Assembly (NCBI RefSeq): GCF_000238375.3
Contig: NZ_AHBZ03000027.1
Coordinates: 1 to 64,000, forward strand
Direction of reading: 5' to 3'
DNA from: Pseudoalteromonas citrea
GTDB lineage: Bacteria; Pseudomonadota; Gammaproteobacteria; Enterobacterales; Alteromonadaceae
DNA length: 64,000 bases
Shown here: positions 1 to 8,695 of the stretch, piece by piece
How the letters are laid out: each line of letters starts with the position of its first letter
Numbering within the stretch: the first letter of the stretch is position 1
Position numbers and translations under genes: made by a program
The notes under the pieces: model-generated
The model's input: only the letters and a program-made list of their open reading frames with translations
What the model was told of the DNA's origin: nothing
The model's database searches: none

Positions 1-19
1 AGTGAGTATTTAAGCAAGT

Positions 20-1192
20 ATGGATCCCAAACACCTCGTTCCTCGGTTTTGGGATGACGGCGGGGTGGGTTTTAGCTTAAGTGTATGCGCATGCAGCTTT
101 GTTGTTTTTGCTTTTGTATTTAAGTGCATCTTACAGTGTGGCTCAGCTTTGCACGCGGCTAAACTCTAAACCGATTCGTCGTCCTGAAAAGTGAGGCACG
201 AGCTTGTTCAGGATCCAGAAGCCCTCACTCTCCTTTTTTGAGTGAAAAGGTTCTTTGAGCAAATATGGATCCCAAACACCTCGTTCCTCGGTTTTGGGAT
301 GACGGCGGGGTGGGTTTTAGCTTAAGTGTATGCGCATGCAGCTTCGTTGTTTTTGCTTTTGTATTTAAGTGCATCTTACAGTGTGGCTCAGCTTTGCACG
401 TGGCTAAACTGTAAACTTATTCGTTGTCCTTAAAAGTAAGGCACAAGCTTGTTCAGGATCCTGAAAACATAACTCTACTTTTTTGAGCGAAAGGGTATTT
501 AAGCAAGTATGGATCCCAAACACCTCGTTCCTCGGTTTTGGGATGACGGCAGGGGGAGGTTTTGAGCTGAATTTAGTACAAATGCTTTGTAATCGAGATG
601 CTGTTACATATTTCGTCTTCCTGAAAAGTGAGGCACGAACTTGTTCAGGATCCAGAAAACGTAACTCTGTGACTTTTATAAAGAGCGAAGCAGTGATTAG
701 GCCAAATATGGATCCCAAACACCTCGTACCTCGGTTTTGGGATGACGGCGGGGTGGGTTTTAGCTTAAGTGTATGCGCATGCAGCTTCGTTGTTTTTGCT
801 TTTGTATTTAAGTGCATCTTACAGTGTGGCTCAGCTTTGCACGCGGCTAAACTGTAAACCGATTCGTCGTCCTAAAAAGCAAGGCACGAGCTTGTTCGGA
901 TCCAGAAACTTTCACTCTCCTTTTTTGAGCGAAGCAGTGATTAGGCCAAATATGGATCCCAAACACCTCGTTCCTTGGTTTTGGGATGACGGCTGGGGGA
1001 GATTTTGAGCTGAATTTAGTGCAAATGCTTTGTAATCGAGATGCTGTTACATATTTCGTCTTCCTGAAAAGTGAGGCACGAGCTTGTTCAGGATCCAGTA
1101 AATGTAACACGGTGACTTTTATAAAGAGCGAAGCGAGTATTTGGTTAAGAGTAGCGCCCAAACACCTAGCCCCTTGGTTTTAGGGTGACGGC
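20..1192. repeat. Alternating array of two related hairpin elements
   Basis: Element A (about 44 bp, starting TATGGATCCCAAACACCTCG) occurs forward at 20-63, 264-307, 508-551, 707-750 and 951-994, with a degenerate copy near 1150-1192. Between the A copies lies element B (core about 40 bp) near 177-220, 421-465, 615-658, 864-907 and 1058-1100. The reverse complement of B aligns to A, so A and B are inverted copies of one family. Each folds as a hairpin: A pairs ATCCCAAA with TTTGGGAT, B pairs TCCTGAA with TTCAGGA. The A-to-A period is 244 bp with a long linker (type I) or 199 bp with a different short linker (type II), in the order I-I-II-I-II. Open frames here only reflect the repeats. Nothing else is seen from 1193 to the terminator at 1272. 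Confidence 0.9.
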
Positions 1193-1271
1193 GAGATGGG
1201 TTTAAATTTAAGCTCATCTTAATACATATGCATACTCTCAAAATCATCTTCAACTGAATTTCGACAGTAAT

Positions 1272-1299
1272 AAAAAACGGTGCTAAATAGCACCGTTTT
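1272..1299. terminator. Bidirectional rho-independent terminator
   Basis: An 11-bp perfect stem (AAAACGGTGCT / AGCACCGTTTT, 1274-1284 and 1289-1299) has a 4-nt AAAT loop. Read on the minus strand it is followed by six T residues, about 55 nt after the stop of the metalloprotease gene. It also separates that gene from the repeat array. Confidence 0.85.
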
Positions 1300-1354
1300 G
1301 ATTGTTATCTCTCTTTTCACTTAGCAGCGAAAGAGTTAACCCATCATGGCAATT

Positions 1355-3931
1355 TTATGCTTTGCCATTTGGATCGAGTGTTTTTGAAATCAAGTAAATA
1401 AGCTGCTCTTTATGTGCCGCACTAACGGTGTCACCTTTACGACGCTTAATCATATCTTTAATTTCTTTTAAGTTATAACGTGCTAATGCTTGAATGCTTT
1501 GTACACTTGCACCACGTTTGTCGTTGCTTGCAATCTTAATTAGACGATTCACGTATTCACGTTGCAGGTTACGTCTGAAGCTATTTACATCTTTTCTTGC
1601 ATCGGCCTTGAAAATGGCGTTGGTCAGCTCAGTAAATACTTCATCTAACTTAAACTCGTTACCATAAAGTTCAGTATCAACAATACGCTTTAACACAACA
1701 GGGTGCATTACGTGGTTAAGCACTGACTTTTGTGTGCGTAATGCCATATCGTGGAATTTTGGATCTTCTGTTTTTGAGTAGTTAAAGAAGAAACGACGCT
1801 GCATTTGTAAATGCTGTGCCAGTTCTTGATCAACAGAAAACGCATCTGGTGCAAAAACAAAATCGCTCAGTACTTGCATTGCACGTCTTTGCTCTTGCTC
1901 TGGTACTGGTGTGAATGGTGTTTGAGCATTTTCTTGACCCGCAAATCCACGGTCTACATAGACACCACCAATATAGCGTGATACGACGCCTACATTGTTA
2001 TGATACTCGCGAGTGAGTACTGCATAATCAGTAACGAGACCTTGATAAGATTGACCTTCAACTACAGAGCGCTTCAGTAAATCAGATACTAAGGTATTCA
2101 CTCTGTCTAAGCGGTCATTGGCATAGCCTATCGCGTCACTTGATAAATCATAAATATTTACACGAGGGTCAATGGCTTTACCTGGTGCACGCATATCATC
2201 GGCATCGTTACCAAAGGCATTTCCTGGCTCAGTTGAACGCGCTAAAATTTTATTTAAGCGTTGTTGCTCAGCTTTTGCGTCGTTAAGTGACTCAGAATAA
2301 CCATATTCAATGACCCAGTCATCGTATGGACCAGTCATCGTGGTGTAGTATAAGCCTTGCTTTTTACCATTAGGTGCAAAGTTAATCGCAGGGTACTCCA
2401 TTACAGAGCCCGTTAATGGCAAGTTGTCACTTGGCATAATTGATTGTACTTTGTCTTTTGAATGCAATTGGCTTGAGCGCATGTTGTGGTTTAAGCCTAG
2501 CGTATGACCTACTTCATGCAATACAAGGTAATGCAAGTACTCATCAATAAAACGAGATTTGTCTGCAGCGCTTGCCCCTGAGGCATTTAAGGCTGCTTGA
2601 CCAAATTGTGCAGATTCAACCAGTGCAGAATGATCATGATGATGTTCAGCTGCGTTTGTACTGAGTTCACCACTAAACAAATCAAGTGAATTTAAACGAC
2701 GTGTAAATCCAGCAAGTTCTAACATGATATCAGAACCTAAAATTTGGCCAGTTTTAGGGTTGGCAAAGCTAGGACCGTAACCCGAAAAGCGTACTTTTGG
2801 AGACGATGTCCAACGTAATACATTGTAACGTAAATCGCCGGCATCCCAAGTGGCATCATCAGGTTGGATTTTAACTACAATCGCATTTTTGAAGCCCGCT
2901 TTTTCGAATGAAGGGTTCCAAGCTAGGGTTGCTTGTTTAATGATGTCACGGTATTCAACTGGGGTAGTATTTTCAATCCACCACACGATAGGCTCAACGG
3001 GCTCAGATAGCGTTGCACTAGGGTCTTTCTTTTCTAAATGCCAGCGGTTAATAACATCACGATATGGTGTTGGATCTTGTAGTGCCGTCATATCGTATTT
3101 AGTTTGACCAAAATAACCGACGCGAGGGTCGTCAAAACGCGGTTTAAAGTTATTTTCAGGCATAGCTACTAGGCTATGACGTATATGCAGATTGATGCTG
3201 CGATCATCTGTGAATGCAAAATCAGCGGTACTTGGGCGTGAAACACTTGGTCTCATTGGTGCTGCACTGTCGTAAACATATTCAATACTTAAATCAGTAT
3301 TTTGCGGGTAGTTGTGTAGTGCTAAGTATTTTGTTTTATCTTTACTTAGTTTACCTAAAGTACGGCGCTGACCCGGTTTTTGTTTTGGATTTTTTGATGG
3401 CTTAATTTGATCAAGCGCTTCAGTTAAAAAGATGCTTTTGGCATCGATGAGGATATCACCGCTCTTTTCATCTTGTGCTTTTATCTTAACACTGGCGATA
3501 ATTGGTCGGTTGATATTGGCATCTTTAGCACCACTTATTGCATTACTTGGGTCGAAGTAAAAATGTGGATTCTCTGCGCGGATCTCAATGCGGTCAAAAA
3601 CACGGTTGAAAGTGTAAACCGAGCTGCCACGGTAACTGCCTCTAAAACCAAAGTCACCAGAGCCATCCATTATTTGAGAGAAATGAATGAATTCGCTGTT
3701 GAGTTGCGATTCATTTAATTTAAGCAGTACTGAACCTGACTTTTTATTCTGAAACAACGTGAATAGGCCGTCATGTTGAGTGTGGTTTTTAGTGATTTCA
3801 GCTATTGTTTTTTGTTTTTTTTCTTCCGCTTTTGTCGCATTTTTATCGGCTGCAGTGACGTGCGCACTATAAAATGTTGTGCTCATACACGCAGCAATGC
3901 TTAACGCGAGAATTTTTTTATTGAATGTCAT
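1355..3931 (-). CDS. Secreted zinc metalloprotease of the DUF5118-DUF5117-DUF4953 type
   Basis: An 858-residue exported protein with a typical signal peptide (about residues 1-27, ending HVTAA). The extended metzincin zinc site HEVGHTLGLNH lies at residues 472-482: H472, H476 and H482 would bind zinc and E473 would be the catalytic base. The N-terminal third, with many basic and aromatic residues, resembles the DUF5118/DUF5117 region that precedes the DUF4953 metzincin domain in this family; length and order fit. Expected role is extracytoplasmic peptide hydrolysis. The gene stands alone, with a terminator downstream and the small gene at 4125-4298 upstream on the same strand. The domain assignment is from memory of the family; substrates are unknown. 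Confidence 0.85.
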   Translation of the reverse strand: MTFNKKILALSIAACMSTTFYSAHVTAADKNATKAEEKKQKTIAEITKNHTQHDGLFTLFQNKKSGSVLLKLNESQLNSEFIHFSQIMDGSGDFGFRGSYRGSSVYTFNRVFDRIEIRAENPHFYFDPSNAISGAKDANINRPIIASVKIKAQDEKSGDILIDAKSIFLTEALDQIKPSKNPKQKPGQRRTLGKLSKDKTKYLALHNYPQNTDLSIEYVYDSAAPMRPSVSRPSTADFAFTDDRSINLHIRHSLVAMPENNFKPRFDDPRVGYFGQTKYDMTALQDPTPYRDVINRWHLEKKDPSATLSEPVEPIVWWIENTTPVEYRDIIKQATLAWNPSFEKAGFKNAIVVKIQPDDATWDAGDLRYNVLRWTSSPKVRFSGYGPSFANPKTGQILGSDIMLELAGFTRRLNSLDLFSGELSTNAAEHHHDHSALVESAQFGQAALNASGASAADKSRFIDEYLHYLVLHEVGHTLGLNHNMRSSQLHSKDKVQSIMPSDNLPLTGSVMEYPAINFAPNGKKQGLYYTTMTGPYDDWVIEYGYSESLNDAKAEQQRLNKILARSTEPGNAFGNDADDMRAPGKAIDPRVNIYDLSSDAIGYANDRLDRVNTLVSDLLKRSVVEGQSYQGLVTDYAVLTREYHNNVGVVSRYIGGVYVDRGFAGQENAQTPFTPVPEQEQRRAMQVLSDFVFAPDAFSVDQELAQHLQMQRRFFFNYSKTEDPKFHDMALRTQKSVLNHVMHPVVLKRIVDTELYGNEFKLDEVFTELTNAIFKADARKDVNSFRRNLQREYVNRLIKIASNDKRGASVQSIQALARYNLKEIKDMIKRRKGDTVSAAHKEQLIYLISKTLDPNGKA

Positions 3932-4051
3932 AATTATTCCTAACAGGTACAGTTGAAGAAATATAACTTTTTCTGCGCGTTAGAGGTAGTGATGTAAGGT
4001 GAATTTCATAAAAATACGGTGAATATGGTTGTTTGGGTGGTAATTGAGCTA

Positions 4052-4090
4052 CCCTCTTTAAGGTTAGATATGCTCGTTCTCTAAAGAGGG
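4052..4090. terminator. Candidate hairpin downstream of the 57-codon gene
   Basis: A 9-bp inverted repeat, CCCTCTTTA (4052-4060) and TAAAGAGGG (4082-4090), lies about 35 nt past the stop of the small minus-strand gene. The loop is 21 nt and there is no clear T tract, so it may be a weak terminator or an mRNA 3' structure. Confidence 0.35.
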
Positions 4091-4124
4091 CAGTAATAAT
4101 CTAGCGTATTTCTATAAACCGTTA

Positions 4125-4298
4125 TTAAAATTTATTTTCAGGTGGCCAATTTGGGTTATTAATTTCATCTTCCCCCACTGCTGAGTAGGCCTGTTGGCTT
4201 GTTACAAGGCGTGCGCCAAACATTTGCTCAACACCAGCTTCTTCTAAACGTGCCTTGAGGTAATCAGCAACGCAGAATTCATTAATAACACTGTTCAT
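4125..4298 (-). CDS. 57-residue small protein downstream of the amino-acid oxidase
   Basis: A small gene with ATG at 4298 and a good Shine-Dalgarno (AAAGGA, 6-7 nt upstream). The product is acidic with no signal peptide. Residues about 8-30 (FCVADYLKARLEEAGVEQMF) resemble the extreme N-terminus of thiamine-diphosphate decarboxylases of the indolepyruvate/phenylpyruvate type (YL..RL...GV...FG). The rest of such an enzyme is absent, and the tail ends NNPNWPPENKF. It lies 68 bp behind the FAD oxidase gene, with a terminator between, so it may be read through or have its own promoter. It may be a trimmed relic, a regulatory peptide or a substrate peptide; the function is not known. Confidence 0.6.
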   Translation of the reverse strand: MNSVINEFCVADYLKARLEEAGVEQMFGARLVTSQQAYSAVGEDEINNPNWPPENKF

Positions 4299-4320
4299 AG
4301 TAATTCCTTTGTTGGGATCA

Positions 4321-4354
4321 AAAAAGGCGGTTTGTGATTACTGTAAACCGCCTT
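4321..4354 (-). terminator. Rho-independent terminator of the FAD oxidase gene
   Basis: A stem of AAGGCGGTTT / AAACCGCCTT (4324-4333 and 4345-4354) has an 11-nt loop. On the minus strand it is followed by a run of T residues. It starts about 12 nt after the oxidase stop and lies just upstream of the small gene's ribosome-binding site. Confidence 0.8.
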
Positions 4355-4366
4355 GGTAGTGTGTGG

Positions 4367-6334
4367 TTAAGGTTTATCAAAGTAGGTTAGATTGACACCA
4401 ATCACAGTGTTTTCATCAAAGTATTTATTGACAGGTGCTTGATTAGCACTGAATTGGTCATCGAGATACTGGTTAATCAGTTGCGCTGAGTTTTCTTCAT
4501 AGACGGCCTTGATGGTCGTTGATGGCGAAACATGTGCATTGTCTTCATATACTTTACTTAAAGGGGCTAACCCAAACCCACGCTCAAGTACTAAATCAGT
4601 TGAACGCAGTGCGCCCTCAACCCAGCCTTGATAGTCTGAAAATGCTTCTCCGCAGGTGAATAAACCAGGCAGTGGTTCAACTAAATCTTCCATGACTTGT
4701 CTATCATCTGCGCCAACAGCCCACTGGTGAACGCCATAACCAAAGTTTTGACTCGTTGGTGTATCAAAGTTCACGCTGCCTTCCCAAATACGGGCACTGG
4801 TTAAAATAGGGTCTGGTACGTAATGCGTATTGAAAATTTCTTTGAAAAACTTTGTCGCTTGTTGAACGACGGCCACTGATGCTGGGTACATGTCACTGGG
4901 TACGCTTTCAACCGATTGCTCTTGCTTTGGATTGTGATAAAGCTCTCCTTTACTCTGCAGTGCGCTCCAAAAGTTAATGTTTAAATAGTCGCAATAGATG
5001 GTTAGAGCAGCGGGGCGCTTATATTTTTGACTATTAATAGCGTCGAGTTTATGTTGAATCGTTTGCGTCGGATTGGTATCACGTTCTTCATACATTAGTG
5101 CGGCAGCGAGCTCATCATTCACTGCATAAAATGGATAAACGGAGCCGGTTGGTAAATCTGCAAAGTTAGGTCCAAATTCGACTGCTGGACGCCCTGTTAT
5201 CCCTTGGCCCCACCATGCATTGTCATAATATAAGTTAATTTTTAGCAGAGGCTGATCCGAAGCCGTTTGCAGTGTGTTCCAAAGCTTTTCACTCTCTCTT
5301 TTCTCCATGCGATTAAATGCGTTTGATTTTACAAATAAACGCTCTAGAGCTAATCGTGGCAAGCCTAAAATGACTTTATCTGCATGAACTTGGCCACAGT
5401 GCTCTTGGCCTTGTTCATCAATATGGATGTAGTGCAGAATGTATTTACCAGATGCTTCATCATGATCGATTTCTTCAATGCTGGTTTGTAAGTGAATACG
5501 TTCAGTACCAATCTGATCAACGAGTGAGTTTGGTAAAGTACTGAAACCGTCTTTAAAGGTCCTGAATTGCGCATCGGCTGGGAAGTCTTCAAGTAACTGG
5601 TAGGCAACACCCGCGTTCATTTTTGATAAAAAGGTACCGTTGAAGCCGAGTACTCGATACAACATGGTGATGCATTCTTGGCTGTAACCCATATCCGAAA
5701 ATAAATCCCATAGCGTCCACTCATTTAGACCTTTATTTTGCCACTGACAGTCGAGCCTAAATGATTGCCAAAACTCAGGACCACGAACCTCTGGACGAGC
5801 ATCGAAATGAGGGTTGGCTTGCAAAATACGATTAAACACCACATTGATAATGTCTTTTGGGTTAACGCCTTGTTCTGAAGGAGCTAGGTTGTATAAATGA
5901 GACCAAATTGCGTAGTCATCTTGTTGCGCATCAGTAACTGAAAAGCTTTCACCCCGAAAGTAAAGGCGGTTATTGCCATCACTATTCATTGGAAAAGGCA
6001 CAATCTGGTCTTGTAAATCGAGTGATAGGAATAATGCCATTAAGTCATCCATGCCTTCAAATAGAAAGCGCATACCGCCTTGCTCTTCCTTAACGGTGAT
6101 GATTTCAGGTTCATCAGGACCAGTATGTTGATTCTTAAAGTTGATCAAATCAGAGTCTAGCCGACCTCCTGTTCTATCGGAGCGTTCAAATATTGCGAAG
6201 TCTTGTGTTTTATGTTCTTTATCAATACGCCAAGCACTATATAAGCCAGACATACCAGCACCAACAATGGCTACTTTAACCGATTTAGGGATCGTTTTTG
6301 ACTTTATCTCGTTACCGAATTTATAGTGGGTCAT
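4367..6334 (-). CDS. FAD-dependent flavin monoamine / L-amino-acid oxidase
   Basis: A 655-residue soluble protein without signal peptide. The N-terminal FAD-binding fingerprint VAIVGAGMSGLYSAW (near residue 22) is followed by the second dinucleotide signature, RTGGRL, near residue 55. A C-terminal GEAFSDYQGWVEGALRS segment matches the FAD-contacting motif of the monoamine oxidase / L-amino-acid oxidase superfamily. The expected reaction is oxidative deamination of an amino acid or amine to the keto product, ammonia and hydrogen peroxide; the substrate cannot be read from sequence. Its length exceeds typical bacterial LAAOs (about 490-540 residues). ATG 6334 has AAGGAA 7 nt upstream. A palindrome at 6361-6382 could be an operator. 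Quinoprotein LodA-type oxidases are excluded by the FAD motifs. Confidence 0.85.
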   Translation of the reverse strand: MTHYKFGNEIKSKTIPKSVKVAIVGAGMSGLYSAWRIDKEHKTQDFAIFERSDRTGGRLDSDLINFKNQHTGPDEPEIITVKEEQGGMRFLFEGMDDLMALFLSLDLQDQIVPFPMNSDGNNRLYFRGESFSVTDAQQDDYAIWSHLYNLAPSEQGVNPKDIINVVFNRILQANPHFDARPEVRGPEFWQSFRLDCQWQNKGLNEWTLWDLFSDMGYSQECITMLYRVLGFNGTFLSKMNAGVAYQLLEDFPADAQFRTFKDGFSTLPNSLVDQIGTERIHLQTSIEEIDHDEASGKYILHYIHIDEQGQEHCGQVHADKVILGLPRLALERLFVKSNAFNRMEKRESEKLWNTLQTASDQPLLKINLYYDNAWWGQGITGRPAVEFGPNFADLPTGSVYPFYAVNDELAAALMYEERDTNPTQTIQHKLDAINSQKYKRPAALTIYCDYLNINFWSALQSKGELYHNPKQEQSVESVPSDMYPASVAVVQQATKFFKEIFNTHYVPDPILTSARIWEGSVNFDTPTSQNFGYGVHQWAVGADDRQVMEDLVEPLPGLFTCGEAFSDYQGWVEGALRSTDLVLERGFGLAPLSKVYEDNAHVSPSTTIKAVYEENSAQLINQYLDDQFSANQAPVNKYFDENTVIGVNLTYFDKP

Positions 6335-6360
6335 GATAGTTCCTTATATGGTTGGTAAGA

Positions 6361-6382
6361 GTAAATACCCGGAAGTATTTAC
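6361..6382. promoter_or_regulatory. Palindromic candidate operator upstream of the FAD oxidase
   Basis: A perfect 8-bp inverted repeat, GTAAATAC-N6-GTATTTAC, centred about 37 bp upstream of the oxidase start codon and within its probable 5' leader. The symmetry and spacing suit a dimeric repressor; no regulator gene is adjacent. The rest of the intergenic stretch 6335-6768 is AT-rich and shows no gene that I can support. Confidence 0.4.
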
Positions 6383-6768
6383 GCCCTTTTACTTATTGTT
6401 CACGTGTTAATCATTGACGCTTTAATTTTCTGGTTACTTTCTATTTACAATTATCGAGTTTATAAACCTTAGCTCATACACAACAAAAAAGTAATTACAG
6501 CAGGTTACATTTATGTTTCTTTTTTCAGGGGAAGGTCTGAATGGGGGTTTTTGTTATTAAAATCAATAGATTACTGATGTCTTGTAGACCTGAACTTAAC
6601 GAGGGTTGTGTTTTTATATTAATTCAAGGCTGTTTAATCAGAATCGACATAAATGTAAGGGGTGGAGTGGAAGCTTTTGAGTCAGTATTATCTCCATAGT
6701 GTGAAAATGGCTATATAAAAAATTTTTTTACAAAAACGTCATTATTTTAGAAGAGGTTAGAAAGTTTA

Positions 6769-7551
6769 ATGAAATTACCATTATATCAAGTTGATGCATT
6801 CGCAAGTAATCCGTTTGAGGGCAACCCAGCAGCGGTTGTCCCATTAAATACATGGCTTGAAGATGACTTATTACAAAAAATTGCTGAAGAGAACAATTTA
6901 TCAGAGACAGCATTTTTTGTTCAGCATGAAGAAAGTTTTCAGCTACGTTGGTTTACGCCTATGGAAGAGGTTGATTTATGTGGCCATGCAACGCTTGCGG
7001 CAGCGCATGTATTGTTTAGGCATTTGGGATATGCAAAGGCTCAGGTATGCTTTTTAACGCGCAGCGGCTCGCTATACGTACGCAGAACCCCGCAAGGCTA
7101 TGCAATGGACTTTCCGGCAACAGAAATCGATGTGATAGAAGCGCCAGAGGTTTTATTAAAGGGCTTAGGGAATTGTAAACCAAGGGAAGTTAGGGCGGGG
7201 TTTGATTATGTTGTGGTACTCGAAAATGAAGCCGCGGTAAAAGCGTTAGTGCCGGATTTTAGTGCTTGGCATAGTCTTGATAAACGCGGAGTTGTGGTCA
7301 CAGCAAAGGGCGACAAGGTGGATTTTGTGAGCCGCTGTTTTTTTCCTAAATTACGTGTAAACGAAGATCCAGTGACAGGCTCGGCACATTGCGAACTTGC
7401 ACCTTTTTGGGCTAGTTTTCTAGATAAAACTAAACTTATCGGTAAGCAACTTTCTGCAAGAACAGGCACTGTTGTATGTAATGTAAAAGAAGATAAAGTA
7501 ATATTATCGGGTCAAGCCATAGACTATTTGAAAGGTGAAATTAGCGTTTGA
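6769..7551 (+). CDS. PhzF-family isomerase/epimerase
   Basis: A 260-residue cytoplasmic protein with the complete PhzF signature: N-terminal YQVDAFASNPFEGNPAAV, the catalytic glutamate E46 in NLSETAFF, DLCGHATLA, and EDPVTGSAHC with D200. Family members share the diaminopimelate-epimerase fold; PhzF itself isomerises dihydro-hydroxyanthranilate, but most homologues have unknown substrates. No phenazine genes are nearby, so a phenazine role is not supported. The gene is transcribed away from the oxidase and stands alone before the broken lectin gene. Confidence 0.9.
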   Translation: MKLPLYQVDAFASNPFEGNPAAVVPLNTWLEDDLLQKIAEENNLSETAFFVQHEESFQLRWFTPMEEVDLCGHATLAAAHVLFRHLGYAKAQVCFLTRSGSLYVRRTPQGYAMDFPATEIDVIEAPEVLLKGLGNCKPREVRAGFDYVVVLENEAAVKALVPDFSAWHSLDKRGVVVTAKGDKVDFVSRCFFPKLRVNEDPVTGSAHCELAPFWASFLDKTKLIGKQLSARTGTVVCNVKEDKVILSGQAIDYLKGEISV

Positions 7552-7626
7552 TGTCAATGTAAAAGCTATGTTCGAGTACATTTAGAGTTTTAATACACAA
7601 TAAAATGAATGTTAATAAGGAAAGGT

Positions 7627-8655
7627 ATGTTAGACAGGTGTATGTTTATTGGTGCTATGTTTGTTGGCACTTGTACAGGTATGGAGTACTCAGTAGGTAC
7701 CGTTGAAGTAACTGATAAGGCATATCAGCTTACCATTAACGAAATTAGTGAGCCAATCCTTATTATGGGAGTACCTTCTTATAAAGACAAAGAAGCTGGG
7801 GTTATAAGTGTTCAGAAAACAGCGAGTAATGATTTTTCTGTAAAGTTTAGAGAATGGAGTACGTTAGATGAACACCATGATATAGAGGTTGTTCCTTATT
7901 TGGCTATAGATCAAGGGCGTTATACATTAGACGATGGCACTATACTGGAAGCGGGGACGCTGAATTTAACGAGTAAGAATAAACTGCTGGTGTTTCAAGA
8001 AGAATTCCCTCAAGTTCCAAAGCTATTTTTGAGTGCCACGAGCAATAATTCAGCTCATGCATTTAATGTCAGGACATCAGATTTAACAAGGCAGAGTTAT
8101 AAAATTACATTAGATTATGCTGAGAATGTTAGTTCTAACTTTACTGCGGAATCTGTTAACTACTTAGCCATTTATTCACCATCAAGCAATGTAACTATGC
8201 CTAATGGGGAGTCACTAATTGTAAACACTGAGCTACTAAATCACAGTGGTACAAGGATTAACGACAGTCGATTATTTATTCACGAAGAGCGTACCGCTGA
8301 CAGCGAAGTGACACATGTAAATTAATCGGTCAGTATTTTAAATTTTGAAGGTAAGATATTTGCGACCAGTAATACGACATACGGCGGGGATACTTTCAGT
8401 TTTAGAAATGAAAACTTGTACCCCGGGCTAACGTTTCTTCCCGCAGAAGAAACCGGCACAAACAAAAATATAGCACTTAACAAGACTAATGGACTCAGTG
8501 AAAGTCACTATAGTGCAAGTACGTTCTACCCTGGGTATACACCTGCGAGTGCATTTGATGGCTATGACAGTGCTACTAAGATTAATGTTGATTCTTTAGG
8601 AAAAGTAAGTAATGGTGCTTGGCTTGGTTATCAAAAAAATACCCCTCAATGGTTG
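7627..8655 (+). pseudogene. 5' part of a broken lectin/discoidin/fibrinogen-domain gene
   Basis: Start chosen at ATG 7627, which has AAGGAAAG just upstream; the ATG at 7609 has no ribosome-binding site. Codons 1-232 contain two similar repeats (each with an aromatic YLAI motif) resembling lectin-like repeats of marine bacteria. An in-frame TAA at 8323-8325 interrupts the frame, yet the same frame stays open and protein-like after it (SVSILNFEGKIF and so on), consistent with a GAA-to-TAA change. From about 8455 it begins an F5/8-type C (discoidin) domain (NIALNKTNG, later ASAFDGYDS). The frame then runs into the insertion sequence at 8656. It rejoins the sequence at 9849 in frame if the IS and one target copy are removed. 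Confidence 0.75.
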
Positions 8656-8695
8656 TGTAACTCCACCCAATTTAGTACAGCTCTTTTGTAGAATT

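Noticed and set aside
404-1183. Open frames of 65-137 codons on both strands in the repeat array
   Set aside because: Their translations simply repeat the same segments as the DNA repeats, with no ribosome-binding sites and no independent protein character.
20-1192. Possible CRISPR array
   Set aside because: The linkers are two recurring sequences, not unique spacers, and are too long (about 65-120 bp); no cas genes are near.
6531-6591. Inverted repeat AGGTCT...AGACCT upstream of the PhzF gene
   Set aside because: Six base pairs separated by about 47 nt is expected by chance in such sequence.
6769-7551. Phenazine biosynthesis role for the PhzF-family gene
   Set aside because: No other phz genes are nearby, and most PhzF homologues act elsewhere.
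7609-7626. ATG 7609 as start of the lectin-domain gene
   Set aside because: No Shine-Dalgarno precedes it, while ATG 7627 has AAGGAAAG in place.
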